Source of the DNA: Hydrogenovibrio sp. JE_KL2
GTDB lineage: Bacteria > Pseudomonadota > Gammaproteobacteria > Thiomicrospirales > Thiomicrospiraceae
NCBI RefSeq assembly: GCF_009296185.1
Contig: NZ_WBJR01000001.1
Location: 832,082 to 896,081 of the forward strand
Length of the DNA: 64,000 nucleotides
Reading direction: 5' to 3'
Of this stretch, positions 1-11,319 are shown piece after piece. The notes beneath the pieces were generated by a model. The model searched no databases, had not been told where the DNA came from, and saw nothing but the letters and a program-made list of their open reading frames with translations. How positions within the stretch are numbered: position 1 is the stretch's first letter; every line of letters starts with the position of its first letter. A program made the position numbers and the translations under genes.

Positions 1-112
1 AATATGGTTTTCGATATGCATTTATGACACATTTTTTTCACAAATGCAATATAAATCATTAACTTATAGAATATTTTTGTTTTTTATTTTCTAAAACCGT
101 CTTAAAAAAAGA

Positions 113-1696
113 TCAATGTTCTCGTGTAGCAACGAACTGCAAGTTTGGCCAACGCTCTTCCATCAAGCTTAAATTTACCCTTGTAGGCGCGATGTAAACC
201 AACTGATCCGCCGCATCGTAAGCCACGTTCTCTTTTACCTTCGCCAAGAATTTTTCAATCTCAGACTTTTCGCCCATTATCCAACGTGCCGTCGAGACAT
301 TCACCGCTTCAAACAAACATGAGACGTTATATTCATCTTTCAAACGCTGCGCAACCACTTCAAACTGCAACACACCGACAGCACCCAATATCAAATCGTT
401 ATTGGCGATTGGGCGGAACAACTGTGTCGCCCCCTCTTCGGATAGCTGCGTCAGACCTTTTTGCAAAGCTTTCATCTTCATCGGGTCTTTTAATTGCGCG
501 CGACGGAAAAGCTCCGGCGCAAAGTTTGGAATACCCGTAAACTTCAAGTCTTCGCCTTGCGTGAAAGTATCCCCAATCTTGATTGTACCGTGGTTGTGCA
601 AGCCGATAATATCCCCGGGATACGCTTCTTCTGCATGGTCACGTTTGTTGGCAAGGAAAGTGATGGCTTTCGAGATTTTGACGTCTTTACCGATACGCAC
701 ATGCTTAAGCTTCATACCGGCCTCATACTTGCCGGATACAATGCGCATAAATGCAACCCTGTCTCGGTGCTGTGGATCCATATTTGCCTGAATCTTAAAT
801 ACAAAGCCTGTCAACTTGTCTTCATCTGCACTGACCGTACGCGTTTCAGTTTCACGCCCTTTTGGTGGTGGCGCGTACTCTGCAAAGCCATCCAACAGTT
901 CTTGTAAGCCAAAGTTGTTCACCGCGGAACCGAAAAACACTGGCGTCAGCTGTCCATCCAAAAACGCATCCAAATCAAACTCATGGCTCGCGCCACGTAC
1001 CAGCTCGATTTCCTCTCTCAACTCTTCTGCCATGCCACCGATTTTTTCATCCAGCAGCGGGTTGTCCAAGCCTTCAATCAACTCACCAGCAGACGCATTC
1101 AAGCCGTCAGCCACTTCAAAAAGCCTAATGGTATCGTTGTATAGGTGGTAGATTCCTTTAAAGCGTTTCCCCATCCCTATCGGCCAAGTCATTGGCGCAC
1201 AGCTGATTTTCAAAACCTCTTCAACTTCATCAAGCAGCTCAATCGGCTCTTTACCTTCACGGTCAAGCTTGTTGATAAAGGTCAGAATTGGCGTATCACG
1301 CAAACGACAAACTTCCATCAATTTGATGGTTCTGTCCTCAACCCCTTTTGCGACGTCGATAACCATCAATGCCGAGTCAACGGCCGTTAGAGTACGATAA
1401 GTATCTTCCGAGAAGTCTTCATGGCCCGGGGTGTCCAACAGGTTCATCATTACTTTTTTGTAAGGGAACTGCATCACGGATGAAGCAACGGAAATCCCTC
1501 TTTCCTGCTCCATTTTCATCCAGTCGGATGTTGCACCTCGGTCGGTCTTACGGCTTTTCACCGCACCCGCCATCTGAATCGCACCACCATAAAGCAACAG
1601 CTTTTCTGTTACCGTGGTTTTACCGGCATCCGGATGGGAAATAATCGCAAACGTTCGTCTTTTATTTTTTTCTAACTGTAAGGACATAAGGGTCAA
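113..1696 (-). CDS. prfC: Peptide chain release factor 3
   Basis: Class II release factor GTPase that removes RF1/RF2 from the ribosome after termination. The 527-residue length matches the family. The P-loop SHPDAGKTT lies at residues 20-28, followed by the switch motif DTPGHEDF and the guanine-specificity motif NKLD, then the domain II/III regions typical of translational GTPases. The start ATG gives an N-terminus ([18 protein letters not shown]) close to the enterobacterial protein. It lies downstream of secF on the same strand, but a hairpin with a T-run at 1771-1817 separates them, so it probably has its own transcript. Nothing is unusual in the protein. Confidence 0.97.
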   Translation of the reverse strand: MTLMSLQLEKNKRRTFAIISHPDAGKTTVTEKLLLYGGAIQMAGAVKSRKTDRGATSDWMKMEQERGISVASSVMQFPYKKVMMNLLDTPGHEDFSEDTYRTLTAVDSALMVIDVAKGVEDRTIKLMEVCRLRDTPILTFINKLDREGKEPIELLDEVEEVLKISCAPMTWPIGMGKRFKGIYHLYNDTIRLFEVADGLNASAGELIEGLDNPLLDEKIGGMAEELREEIELVRGASHEFDLDAFLDGQLTPVFFGSAVNNFGLQELLDGFAEYAPPPKGRETETRTVSADEDKLTGFVFKIQANMDPQHRDRVAFMRIVSGKYEAGMKLKHVRIGKDVKISKAITFLANKRDHAEEAYPGDIIGLHNHGTIKIGDTFTQGEDLKFTGIPNFAPELFRRAQLKDPMKMKALQKGLTQLSEEGATQLFRPIANNDLILGAVGVLQFEVVAQRLKDEYNVSCLFEAVNVSTARWIMGEKSEIEKFLAKVKENVAYDAADQLVYIAPTRVNLSLMEERWPNLQFVATREH

Positions 1697-1770
1697 AAAC
1701 TCAAACTATCTAAGTGAATTGAAATGGATCAATTTAAATCTGTTCTATCAAAATCTTCCACTGCAAATAA

Positions 1771-1817
1771 AAAAACTGCCAGGTTGGGGGGGGGATAGAC
1801 CCAACCTGGCAGATTTT
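1771..1817 (-). terminator. Rho-independent terminator after secF, built from an inverted pair of the dispersed repeat
   Basis: Two copies of the CCCCAACCTGGCAGATTTT repeat face each other (1771-1789 inverted, 1800-1817 direct). On the minus strand they form a 13-bp stem (CTGCCAGGTTGGG / CCCAACCTGGCAG) with a C-rich loop, followed by GTTTTTTTATTTG. It lies 40 bp after the secF stop, so it reads as the terminator of the queA-secF operon. The loop includes a run of nine G on the plus strand. Confidence 0.75.
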
Positions 1818-1856
1818 CGTTGCGTAGAGCAAACCCACGCAGGAAGATTGATACGG

Positions 1857-2891
1857 CTATTTTTTCTTTTGTGAAGCCAGCTTAGCTTCTCTTTGTGCTT
1901 CCTCTTCCAAGAAGAGTCTGGTTAGCTCTTCTTCTTGTTCATCTCGGCTTGCACCTTCTTTGACGGGTTTCATCAAGTCTTCTTTCGAAACGCCCAACGC
2001 CAATGCAATGGCACTTGCGATGTAAGTTGAAGAATAGGTACCAACTACGATACCCACAATCAATGCCATCGCAAAGTTGTGAATGATTTCCCCACCAAAA
2101 ATGAACAGCGCAATCAATACCACCAACGTCGTGAAAGACGTCATGATGGTTCTTGCCAACATTTGGTTAACCGCTAAGTTGGTGACATCAACCGGTGATC
2201 CTTGACGTTCGATACGGAAGTTTTCACGCACACGGTCGAATACAACGATGGTATCGTTCAGCGAGTAACCGATAACCGCAAGAATGGCCGCCAGCACAGT
2301 CAGATCAAACTGCGCTTGTGTCCAGGCAAAGACCCCCACGGTAATTGTCACGTCATGAATCAAAGCCGCAACTGCCCCAACAGAGAAACGGAACTCAAAT
2401 CGTAGCGCGACATAAATCAAAATACCGATCAACGCATAGATAACAGCTAGGAAACCGTCTTCGGTCAGCTCATCTCCAACCTGAGGCCCAACAAATTCAA
2501 CACGTCTAAGGTCGATTTTATCGTCGTTGTTTGACTTCAAAACTCCCAAAATTTGATTGGAAATTTTCGAAGAATTTACACCTTCACGAGGCGCAATACG
2601 AATCAACACATCTTCGGCAGAACCGAAGTTTTGTACAACCGCCTGATCAAAACCGTTCGCTTGTAGATTCTGGCGAATCTTATCAACATTGGCTGGCTTG
2701 TCATACGCCAACTCAATAATCGTCCCGCCCGTAAAGTCGATACCAAAGTTCAAACCTTTGGTGAGAATCCCGACAATGGAGGCGATGATCAAAATCGTCG
2801 ATGCCACCATCGCGATCTTGCGTTGTCCCATGAAGTTAATCAATTTTTGTTCAGACATATTCGTTTTATCCTGATTCTTATCTGTTGCCAT
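1857..2891 (-). CDS. secF: Protein translocase subunit SecF
   Basis: Inner-membrane partner of SecD in the SecDF-YajC complex, which uses the proton gradient to help pull proteins out of the SecYEG channel. It has 344 residues, with a first membrane segment near residues 27-47, the GLNFGIDFTGGT motif, a periplasmic P1-like domain, and five more membrane segments between about 145 and 300. The C-terminus is charged and ends in lysines. The start is supported by the strong ribosome site AGGAGAG just before ATG. It begins 9 bp after the secD stop, so the two are translated from one message. Confidence 0.97.
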   Translation of the reverse strand: MATDKNQDKTNMSEQKLINFMGQRKIAMVASTILIIASIVGILTKGLNFGIDFTGGTIIELAYDKPANVDKIRQNLQANGFDQAVVQNFGSAEDVLIRIAPREGVNSSKISNQILGVLKSNNDDKIDLRRVEFVGPQVGDELTEDGFLAVIYALIGILIYVALRFEFRFSVGAVAALIHDVTITVGVFAWTQAQFDLTVLAAILAVIGYSLNDTIVVFDRVRENFRIERQGSPVDVTNLAVNQMLARTIMTSFTTLVVLIALFIFGGEIIHNFAMALIVGIVVGTYSSTYIASAIALALGVSKEDLMKPVKEGASRDEQEEELTRLFLEEEAQREAKLASQKKK

Positions 2892-2900
2892 GTTTCTCTC

Positions 2901-4784
2901 CTAAACCGATAACTTTTCAATCGGCTTGTTGCCATAACGCCAGTTGACGATGGCACGCGTACCCATAATGGCCGTGAACATGGAAGTGATAATCCCGATA
3001 GACAAGGTGATAGCAAACCCTTTGATTGGTCCGGTACCAAAACTAAACAGTACGATGGCCGCCAATAAGGTAGTGATGTTCGCATCCGCAATGGTCACAA
3101 AGGCTTTTTCATAACCGGCATTGATGGCAGCCTGCACCGAACCTACTCGCAACTCTTCGCGAATACGTTCGAAAATCAGAACGTTGGCATCAACCGCCAT
3201 ACCGACTGTCAGAACGATCCCTGCAATCCCTGGCATGGTTAAAGTGGCCTGCATCAAGGACATGATGGCGACAATCAAAATCAAGTTTAGTGTCAGTGCC
3301 AGGTTGGCAATCATGCCAAATACTTTGTAGCGCCACGCCATGACAACCAACACGAGGATAAAGCCGATAATGACCGACATGAACCCTTGGTCGATGTTGT
3401 CTTTACCAAGGCTGGGCCCAACCGTTCTTTCTTCAACGATTTCCATTGGCGCTGCCAGCGCACCTGCTCTTAACAATAATGCCAAGTCTTGTGCTTCACG
3501 AGGCGAAGCCAAACCTGTAATTTGGAAGCGGTTTGCGAACTGCCCTTGGATAACCGCCGCATTGATAACATCTTTAGACGTTACACGACGCTTAACTTTT
3601 TTACCGTTTTCCAACACGGTATCAATACGTGTTTCGATGTAAACAACCGCCATGCGGTTACCGACGTTTTTCTTCGTCGTTGCCAACATCTTACGACCAC
3701 CCACGCTATCCAGCGTCACGCTAACTTCAGGAGTACCAGACTTGGACTCAATACCTGATTGCGCGTTAATAACGTTGTCACCACTAACGATGATGCGGCG
3801 TTGAAGTAAAATCGGACGACCATCACGGAAGTGATACAAGCGAGCACCGTGAGGCGCGTAACCTGTTTTCTCCGCTTCCTGAGGATCGCCTTTTTCTTCA
3901 ACCAATCTGAATTCCAAAGTTGCCGTCGCACCCAAGATTTCTTTTGCCTTAGCGGTATCCTGAACACCTGGTAACTGCACAACAATTCGGCGATCGCCCT
4001 GTTGCTGGATAACCGGCTCGGAAACCCCTAGTTCATTGATACGGTTACGCAACGTGGTGATATTTTGCTTCAAAGCATAAGACTTGGCTGTGGCGATGGT
4101 CTTAGGAGACAACAGCAATTCCAATGAAGGTTCTCTTCCTTCAGGCAATTGCTTGATGATGAAATCGCCATCAAATTTCTTGTTGATTTCCGCCTGAGCC
4201 TCATCAAGGTTCGTCCCTTCACGGAACTTAATCCACAAAGCTTCTTTTTCATAATCTACCGATAGGTAACGAATACGCTTTTCACGGAATGAGGCTTTGA
4301 TTTCATCAACATAACGGGTATAGGCTTTTTGTACCGCCGTTTCCATATCGACATCCATCAAGAAATGCACCCCACCACGCAAGTCCAAACCAAGGAACAT
4401 CGGCTCCGCACCCAAGTCTCTTAAAAACTGCGGCGTTGCCGGCGCAAGGTTAAGTGCGACAACGGCTTCTCTACCCAAGAGGTTTTTGATAACACTTTTC
4501 GCTTTTAACTGCTCTTCAGTTGAGTTGAATCGAACCAACAATTGGTCAGCCTTGTAACTCATGCTCTTGATGGGGAGATTGGCATCTTCCAAAGCTTTTT
4601 GCACTCTGGTTTCAATAGAAGCATTGAAGTTCACGGCTTTCGCTGGCGAGATTTGAACCGCAGGGTCATCACCAAACAGGTTCGGGGCCGAATAAATTAC
4701 CCCCAATACAATCACGACCGCCAGCAAAATATATTTCCAGGCTGGGTATTGGTTACTAATGACTTTTCTCTTAGAGTCAAACAT
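2901..4784 (-). CDS. secD: Protein translocase subunit SecD
   Basis: Large subunit of the SecDF proton-driven translocation motor in the inner membrane. The 627 residues comprise an N-terminal membrane segment (about 17-36), a large periplasmic region with the conserved LGLDLRGGVHFLMDVD motif, and a C-terminal block of five membrane segments from about residue 465 on, including the GMAVDANVLIFERIREE motif typical of RND-like SecD. The gene lies between yajC and secF in the usual order. A hairpin at 4878-4896 in the yajC-secD gap may reduce read-through from the upstream genes. Confidence 0.97.
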   Translation of the reverse strand: MFDSKRKVISNQYPAWKYILLAVVIVLGVIYSAPNLFGDDPAVQISPAKAVNFNASIETRVQKALEDANLPIKSMSYKADQLLVRFNSTEEQLKAKSVIKNLLGREAVVALNLAPATPQFLRDLGAEPMFLGLDLRGGVHFLMDVDMETAVQKAYTRYVDEIKASFREKRIRYLSVDYEKEALWIKFREGTNLDEAQAEINKKFDGDFIIKQLPEGREPSLELLLSPKTIATAKSYALKQNITTLRNRINELGVSEPVIQQQGDRRIVVQLPGVQDTAKAKEILGATATLEFRLVEEKGDPQEAEKTGYAPHGARLYHFRDGRPILLQRRIIVSGDNVINAQSGIESKSGTPEVSVTLDSVGGRKMLATTKKNVGNRMAVVYIETRIDTVLENGKKVKRRVTSKDVINAAVIQGQFANRFQITGLASPREAQDLALLLRAGALAAPMEIVEERTVGPSLGKDNIDQGFMSVIIGFILVLVVMAWRYKVFGMIANLALTLNLILIVAIMSLMQATLTMPGIAGIVLTVGMAVDANVLIFERIREELRVGSVQAAINAGYEKAFVTIADANITTLLAAIVLFSFGTGPIKGFAITLSIGIITSMFTAIMGTRAIVNWRYGNKPIEKLSV

Positions 4785-4877
4785 GTTTAATTTTCCAAAC
4801 TCAACGTTAAAACAGCACCACCCGTAAGGATTTGAAGGTTCAAAGGTTTGAACTTACAGCGTGGCTTAAAACAACAA

Positions 4878-4896
4878 AAGGGGCATGATGCCCCTT
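4878..4896 (-). terminator. Hairpin with T-rich tail between yajC and secD
   Basis: AAGGGGCATGATGCCCCTT is a near-perfect inverted repeat with a 9-bp stem. On the minus strand it is followed by TTGTTTTAAG. It lies just after the yajC stop, within an otherwise co-directional operon, so it may act as a partial terminator or attenuator that lowers secDF relative to queA-tgt-yajC. Confidence 0.6.
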
Positions 4897-4912
4897 CTGA
4901 AAAGCGTCTCGA

Positions 4913-5251
4913 TTATTCCGCAGTCCCTTTCAAGGTTCCTTTTGGCAATTCACGAGAAACATTTTGTCTTTCAACTTTGACGATTACGTTGTTGGCAATT
5001 TCCAAATCAACGAAGTTCTCATCCATATCACGAATCTTACCGGCAAGACCACCGTAAGTAACGACTTCTGAACCTTTAGAAAGTGCTTCCACCAACTTTT
5101 TGTGTTCTTTCACTTTCTTTTGCTGAGGACGAATCAACAAAAAGTAAAATACGACAAATAAAATAATCAATGGCAATAAAGCTTCAAAACCGCCACCTTG
5201 TGCCGCTGCCGCGCCACCATCTGCCATCGCATCAGAAATAAAAAAACTCAT
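4913..5251 (-). CDS. yajC: Preprotein translocase subunit YajC
   Basis: Small single-span inner-membrane protein that associates with SecDF. It has 112 residues. A hydrophobic helix at about residues 24-42 is followed by the family motif RPQQKKVKEHKKL and a small soluble domain with the expected KGSEVVTYGGLAGKI stretch. A GGGAGA ribosome site precedes the ATG. It sits between tgt and secD, the usual order in gammaproteobacteria. The N-terminus before the helix has a short Gly/Ala-rich stretch. Confidence 0.95.
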   Translation of the reverse strand: MSFFISDAMADGGAAAAQGGGFEALLPLIILFVVFYFLLIRPQQKKVKEHKKLVEALSKGSEVVTYGGLAGKIRDMDENFVDLEIANNVIVKVERQNVSRELPKGTLKGTAE

Positions 5252-5390
5252 CTTTTGTCTCCCAATAAGATTTATCTAAAAATTAGTCGCCGTATTTTGG
5301 CATAGTTCACTTAAAAATACTATGCAAAAACAGGCCAAATCAACAGTTTCTCACTCATTAAATCCGGTAAGACCTGCGCCTTGCCAGAAC

Positions 5391-5429
5391 CCCCAACCTG
5401 GCAGATTTTTCAAAATCTACCAGGTTGGG
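5391..5429. repeat. Inverted pair of the 19-nt dispersed repeat forming an 18-bp hairpin
   Basis: A direct copy (CCCCAACCTGGCAGATTTT, 5391-5409) is followed after two bases by an inverted copy (AAAATCTACCAGGTTGGG, 5412-5429). Together they fold into an 18-bp stem with a tiny loop; one position is a G-T pair in RNA. It lies just past the tgt stop. No T-run follows on either strand, so it is not a standard terminator, though it could slow or protect the message. Confidence 0.8.
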
Positions 5430-5435
5430 TCAGAA

Positions 5436-7624
<2,189 letters not shown>

Positions 7625-7687
7625 CTATAAAATTTAAATGGCACTTCCATTCTTAACATCAAAAGTGCAAATCTTTTAAAACCGCAA

Positions 7688-7693
7688 ATTATA
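7688..7693 (-). promoter_or_regulatory. Probable -10 box of the queA operon
   Basis: A perfect TATAAT lies on the minus strand 64 bp before the queA start. No -35 box of good quality is seen at 16-18 bp, so the call rests on the -10 match and on its place in the divergent gap. Confidence 0.4.
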
Positions 7694-7811
7694 CTTGATT
7701 CCAACTATTTAAGTTGAAACTTGGTCGCTAAAAGCTACCCGCCCCGCCGTTTTTTTAATAGAATTGGCTTTCTGTTAAAAAATAAAATTACACAAGCACT
7801 CTGGAAACTTT

Positions 7812-8339
7812 ATGTTCGAAATCCAAGACGTTGACCCTAAGCTATATCGACAAAAGACACGTAATGCCACTCTCATCATCATGGGAATGTTTTTAGTCAT
7901 CGGTATGATTTTCGCCACGCTAAGCGTCAAACTACTCTCTGCATATAACTCAAACCCTTGGGTACTAAATTTCATTGGCGCTTTGGTTGGCCTGATTATC
8001 ACCTTTTTTATCGTCAAGGTTTTCTTTGTTGATAAAGCCTGGATGCGTGAATCCATGTACGGCTGGCGACTAAAGCGTTCATTAATGCGCATCACTAACG
8101 TCATGGAAAAACTCAGAAAAGATGTCGCCATCAACGACCACCAAGCCATGAAAACCATGCGTTTTTATCACTTAGGGCTTGAGCAGATGCATCGTCTTGA
8201 AGACAACCACTCTGAACTCATTGATTTATTAGCAGAAAAGCGTGAGTTGGAAGATAAAATGAATGCTGCTGGCATAGACCTGAACCAAAGCACTTTTGAC
8301 CCGTCGCAAGTGGCGCGTTACCACTCACAATCAAACTAG
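7812..8339 (+). CDS. DUF3087-like membrane protein
   Basis: Function unknown. The 175-residue protein has two membrane helices (about residues 21-45 and 54-75), then a soluble, basic and helical C-terminal half with likely coiled-coil character (LIDLLAEKRELEDKMNAAG). Length and layout match the DUF3087 family of gammaproteobacteria as I recall it; this assignment is from memory. It is transcribed divergently from queA, and the next small gene follows 9 bp after its stop, suggesting a two-gene unit. Confidence 0.75.
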   Translation: MFEIQDVDPKLYRQKTRNATLIIMGMFLVIGMIFATLSVKLLSAYNSNPWVLNFIGALVGLIITFFIVKVFFVDKAWMRESMYGWRLKRSLMRITNVMEKLRKDVAINDHQAMKTMRFYHLGLEQMHRLEDNHSELIDLLAEKRELEDKMNAAGIDLNQSTFDPSQVARYHSQSN

Positions 8340-8348
8340 GTTGGTACA

Positions 8349-8636
8349 ATGAAAACTCTACTATTATTCGTCGTCGCTTTCTTCGCATACTTGCTAGTGC
8401 GCTTTATTATGAAAAGGGTCAACGAGATTCGTCAAGATGCACTATCAGGCAATGCACAAGAACACCGTACAACACCTGAAGAAGCGGAACGCATGGTTAC
8501 TTGCGCAGAGTGTGGCTTAAGACTACCAGAGTCGGAAGCCATTCCCCTTGACCCGTCAGAAACGATTGGTACTGCACACAACATTGCCTTTTGCAGCCAA
8601 GAGCACAAACAACAATATTTAAAAAAGCACTCATAA
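8349..8636 (+). CDS. PP0621-like small membrane-anchored zinc-ribbon protein
   Basis: The 95-residue protein has one N-terminal membrane helix (residues 2-18) and a short cytoplasmic part carrying CAECGLRLPESEA, then HNIAFCSQEHKQQYLK. The CxxC plus later Cys/His pattern looks like a treble-clef or zinc-ribbon metal site. This pattern resembles the small PP0621-type proteins often found near pilus or sensor genes. No direct function can be given. It is probably co-transcribed with the preceding membrane protein. Confidence 0.7.
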   Translation: MKTLLLFVVAFFAYLLVRFIMKRVNEIRQDALSGNAQEHRTTPEEAERMVTCAECGLRLPESEAIPLDPSETIGTAHNIAFCSQEHKQQYLKKHS

Positions 8637-8659
8637 GCTTTGTAGAAAAGCTTAAAAAA

Positions 8660-9109
8660 TTAAGACAAAACCTTTACTATCGTGACATCAAAAATCAGCG
8701 GCTGACCCGCCAATGGATGATTAAAATCCATCACCACCTCATCTTCCTTGATTTGATATACCGTTGCCGGAATTTCATCTCCAGTTGGTGTATTGAAGCC
8801 AATGACATGCCCCTCGGTCAGTTGCATGCCCTCAGGAAAGTCTGTCTTTTTCATGGTTTGGAAATTCATAGGATCTGGCTGCCCAAAAGCATCTTCGGGC
8901 ATCAGAGTGAATTTTGCACGCGTTCCTTCTTCTAGCCCAACAAGTAGTTCGTCTAACTTGGCTAAAAACTGACCGTCACCAACTTGAAATACAAAGACTT
9001 CATCTTCCTCGGTCCGCTCTACCACTGTGTCATCCAACAAACTAAGTTTGAACTGAATCTCTAGCTCTGAAGTTTCAGAAACGCGTTTTAGTTTGGTTTT
9101 ATCTGTCAT
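8660..9109 (-). CDS. fkpB: FKBP-type peptidyl-prolyl cis-trans isomerase (SlpA/FkpB type)
   Basis: Cytoplasmic proline isomerase of the SlyD/FkpB group. At 149 residues it matches FkpB. It lacks the His/Cys-rich tail of SlyD and has the inserted-in-flap domain with the closing motif MDFNHPLAGQPLIFDV. No signal peptide is seen. The start ATG overlaps the stop of the diguanylate cyclase gene by 4 bp, so the two are translationally coupled. In many gammaproteobacteria fkpB sits near ispH, which is not so here. Confidence 0.88.
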   Translation of the reverse strand: MTDKTKLKRVSETSELEIQFKLSLLDDTVVERTEEDEVFVFQVGDGQFLAKLDELLVGLEEGTRAKFTLMPEDAFGQPDPMNFQTMKKTDFPEGMQLTEGHVIGFNTPTGDEIPATVYQIKEDEVVMDFNHPLAGQPLIFDVTIVKVLS

Positions 9110-10359
9110 GCTTTATCTTCTTTCGTTTGTGAGCGTTTTCGAGTGGTTGACGATGTTTTTGCTGTCGTTTTCGCAGCTGTCTCGCCATACACTTTCACAC
9201 AGTTTCTTCCGGCTTTTTTCGCGACGTAAAGTGCTTCATCTGCCAACTTCATAACCGCTTCGGGCTGCTGACTTCTTTCCGTTTTTTCTGCCAAGCCAAA
9301 GCTCACCGTTACTTTTGTTTCCGCTTTCTGTCCCTTTTCCATCACTTCCAAAGGCACTTCTGATATCTGGACGCGAATATCATCCAAAATCGGTTTCACT
9401 TGCTCGGCAGTTTTACCTGGAAAAACAACCGTAAACTCTTCCCCTCCGTAACGATAAGGGTAACCAAGGGGAATTCTGGATAATTGGTAGGCAACCAACT
9501 TCAGCGCGTTATCTCCAATATCGTGACCATAGCGGTCATTAAAGGATTTGAAGTGATCGATATCCATCATGGCAATGGCATATTTACGACCTAATCCGGT
9601 AAACCGCTCAAATAATGCTCTACGCCCCTTCATACCGGTTAATTGGTCAGTGTGAGCAATTTGATGGGAGTCAAAAACCAGAGATAAAATAATCAACCCT
9701 GCGGCTATTGATGACAACCAAGCCAACACCCCAAAGGATGCATATTGATTCAGCCCATACGCCATGAGTATCAATACAAAGATAACGGTATTATCTAAAA
9801 CTTTAGGGTGGTCTTGAAACGCATTACGAATAACAATCACTAACCATACTGCCATCGTCACCAAAAACGGAACCATTGGCAGCGTAATGCCGGAAGCACC
9901 TACAGGTTGCGCCATTGTCAGAATGACATTCATTGGCAAATTATCCATCAACCAGTAGAACCCAAATCCCTGTAACCCAAACAAAGCGAGCAAACTAAAG
10001 ACATAGGGTTTAGACATCACCCCTTTCTCGGGCAATAAAATCCAGAGTAAAAGGTTCAACGGCAAAAATGTTGCCAGCAATGGATAAAATGCAGTGACGG
10101 CTAAGACATCCGTTTGTCCGGTATTTTTCGGAAAAAAGTAAACAATGGCGAAGTTCAACACCGCCAAGGTTAACAATAGAAAGATAGGTTGAATTCGATT
10201 AAGAAAAACACTGATAAAAATTCCCAATGCAGCCGCAATATAGGGAGCATAGAGCAATAACGTTTGAACCGGCTTCGGCCAGTAGACAATTTGGCCTATT
10301 TGCCAAAAGGCCAAAACCGAAAATCCGACTAACCAGAGATAGTGCTTCGCATTAGACAT
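9106..10359 (-). CDS. Membrane-bound diguanylate cyclase
   Basis: The 417-residue protein has about seven to eight membrane helices over residues 8-230 forming an unclassified sensor, then a GGDEF domain at about 235-395. The active-site signature is intact (RYGGEEFTVVF), as is the metal/substrate motif DIDHFKSFNDRYGHDIGD, so it should make c-di-GMP from two GTP. No RxxD inhibitory site is visible five residues before GGEEF, so product inhibition may be absent. The tail is Lys/Thr/Ser-rich and basic. It is coupled to fkpB by a 4-bp overlap. Confidence 0.93.
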   Translation of the reverse strand: MSNAKHYLWLVGFSVLAFWQIGQIVYWPKPVQTLLLYAPYIAAALGIFISVFLNRIQPIFLLLTLAVLNFAIVYFFPKNTGQTDVLAVTAFYPLLATFLPLNLLLWILLPEKGVMSKPYVFSLLALFGLQGFGFYWLMDNLPMNVILTMAQPVGASGITLPMVPFLVTMAVWLVIVIRNAFQDHPKVLDNTVIFVLILMAYGLNQYASFGVLAWLSSIAAGLIILSLVFDSHQIAHTDQLTGMKGRRALFERFTGLGRKYAIAMMDIDHFKSFNDRYGHDIGDNALKLVAYQLSRIPLGYPYRYGGEEFTVVFPGKTAEQVKPILDDIRVQISEVPLEVMEKGQKAETKVTVSFGLAEKTERSQQPEAVMKLADEALYVAKKAGRNCVKVYGETAAKTTAKTSSTTRKRSQTKEDKA

Positions 10360-10403
10360 GGCAATTCCGTTTGTGCATTCTTAAATTTACGAAAATTTCT
10401 GAA

Positions 10404-10745
10404 TTAGTGCTTACCGAATATAGAGAAACCATCTTTCGGTTTATCGGCACAACTGATACGCCACTCTAAGACATAGTCACAATGCTTATATGCAACACAT
10501 TGATCATCACTGTAACCAAATTCGGCTTTTTTCGCTGCATTTTTAGACAGCACATCGTAGCCACTCGGGCACAGTTCACTTGCTTTTGAGGCCAATGCAC
10601 GACTCGCCAAATCTCTTGGCGGTCCGTTGTATGGGTGGGTTAAGATAAAATGCGTGTCATCAATTTTCTTAGTTTGAATCTGACTACAACCTGACAATAA
10701 AACAGTCACAGCCACAAGTGTAAAAGCAAGGTTTTTCAAGATCAT
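10404..10745 (-). CDS. Small lipoprotein of unknown function
   Basis: The 113-residue protein has a clear lipoprotein signal: a hydrophobic stretch (about 4-18) followed by LLSGC, with lipidation expected on Cys20. The mature part has four further cysteines (SELCPSGYDVL, DDQCVAYKHC, ISCADK), which could make two disulfides in the periplasm. I do not recognise the family. Its start overlaps the stop of the next lipoprotein gene by 4 bp, so the pair is likely one operon. Confidence 0.8.
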   Translation of the reverse strand: MILKNLAFTLVAVTVLLSGCSQIQTKKIDDTHFILTHPYNGPPRDLASRALASKASELCPSGYDVLSKNAAKKAEFGYSDDQCVAYKHCDYVLEWRISCADKPKDGFSIFGKH

Positions 10746-11047
10746 TGTGCCTCTTCTTTAATTCCGATTTCCTGCACGATAAAACACATATTGGTATGCA
10801 TTTTCTTTCCATTCACTAAAAATGACGCGCCGTTGGCAAATTTATCATCTTGGTTAAGACGAATATTACCTTTAATCACCTTAATTAACTTACCGGAATA
10901 ACAACTATAGATTTCAATCTTTCGATCCAGTCCAACCCAATCAGATTGGATGTTCTTGGCGGTATTAGACACCTTTTCACAACCACTCAAACTAAACAAG
11001 CTCAGCATAGTAACGGCAGTGGCTATTGCCAGCAGAATTTTTTTCAT
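10742..11047 (-). CDS. Small lipoprotein of unknown function
   Basis: The 101-residue protein has a lipoprotein signal peptide ending SLSGC, with lipidation expected at Cys23. The mature region contains the patch LDRKIEIYSCYSGKLIKVIK, which looks like a small beta-rich domain as seen in short Gram-negative lipoproteins, but no family can be named. It is the first gene of a two-lipoprotein unit; the 4-bp overlap with the downstream gene implies coupled translation. Confidence 0.78.
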   Translation of the reverse strand: MKKILLAIATAVTMLSLFSLSGCEKVSNTAKNIQSDWVGLDRKIEIYSCYSGKLIKVIKGNIRLNQDDKFANGASFLVNGKKMHTNMCFIVQEIGIKEEAQ

Positions 11048-11319
11048 AATCCCTACTTCAGATTTTCTCTTTGTGTACGTTCACGGTATCGGTATTTTAC
11101 CTTTTTAAGTAGGAGATTGCTGAGAGGATTCCCACTAAATCATGACTCAATAAAACGATGAAAAGCGTCTAATAAATTTAACTTATGACAAATAGAAATT
11201 ACTTATAGATATTGAACATAAAAATTGATTCCAAACTCAGGGAGTTTCTCGTTATCATACAAATAGATAGACACTACAACCACATAAAAAGCTTAAGCAG
11301 AGAACAAGGGCTGACACCT

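Noticed and set aside
286..1874. Many overlapping open frames on the strand opposite prfC (and likewise opposite other genes)
   Set aside because: They lie antisense to well-conserved genes, show no family features and no ribosome sites, and are explained as coding shadows.
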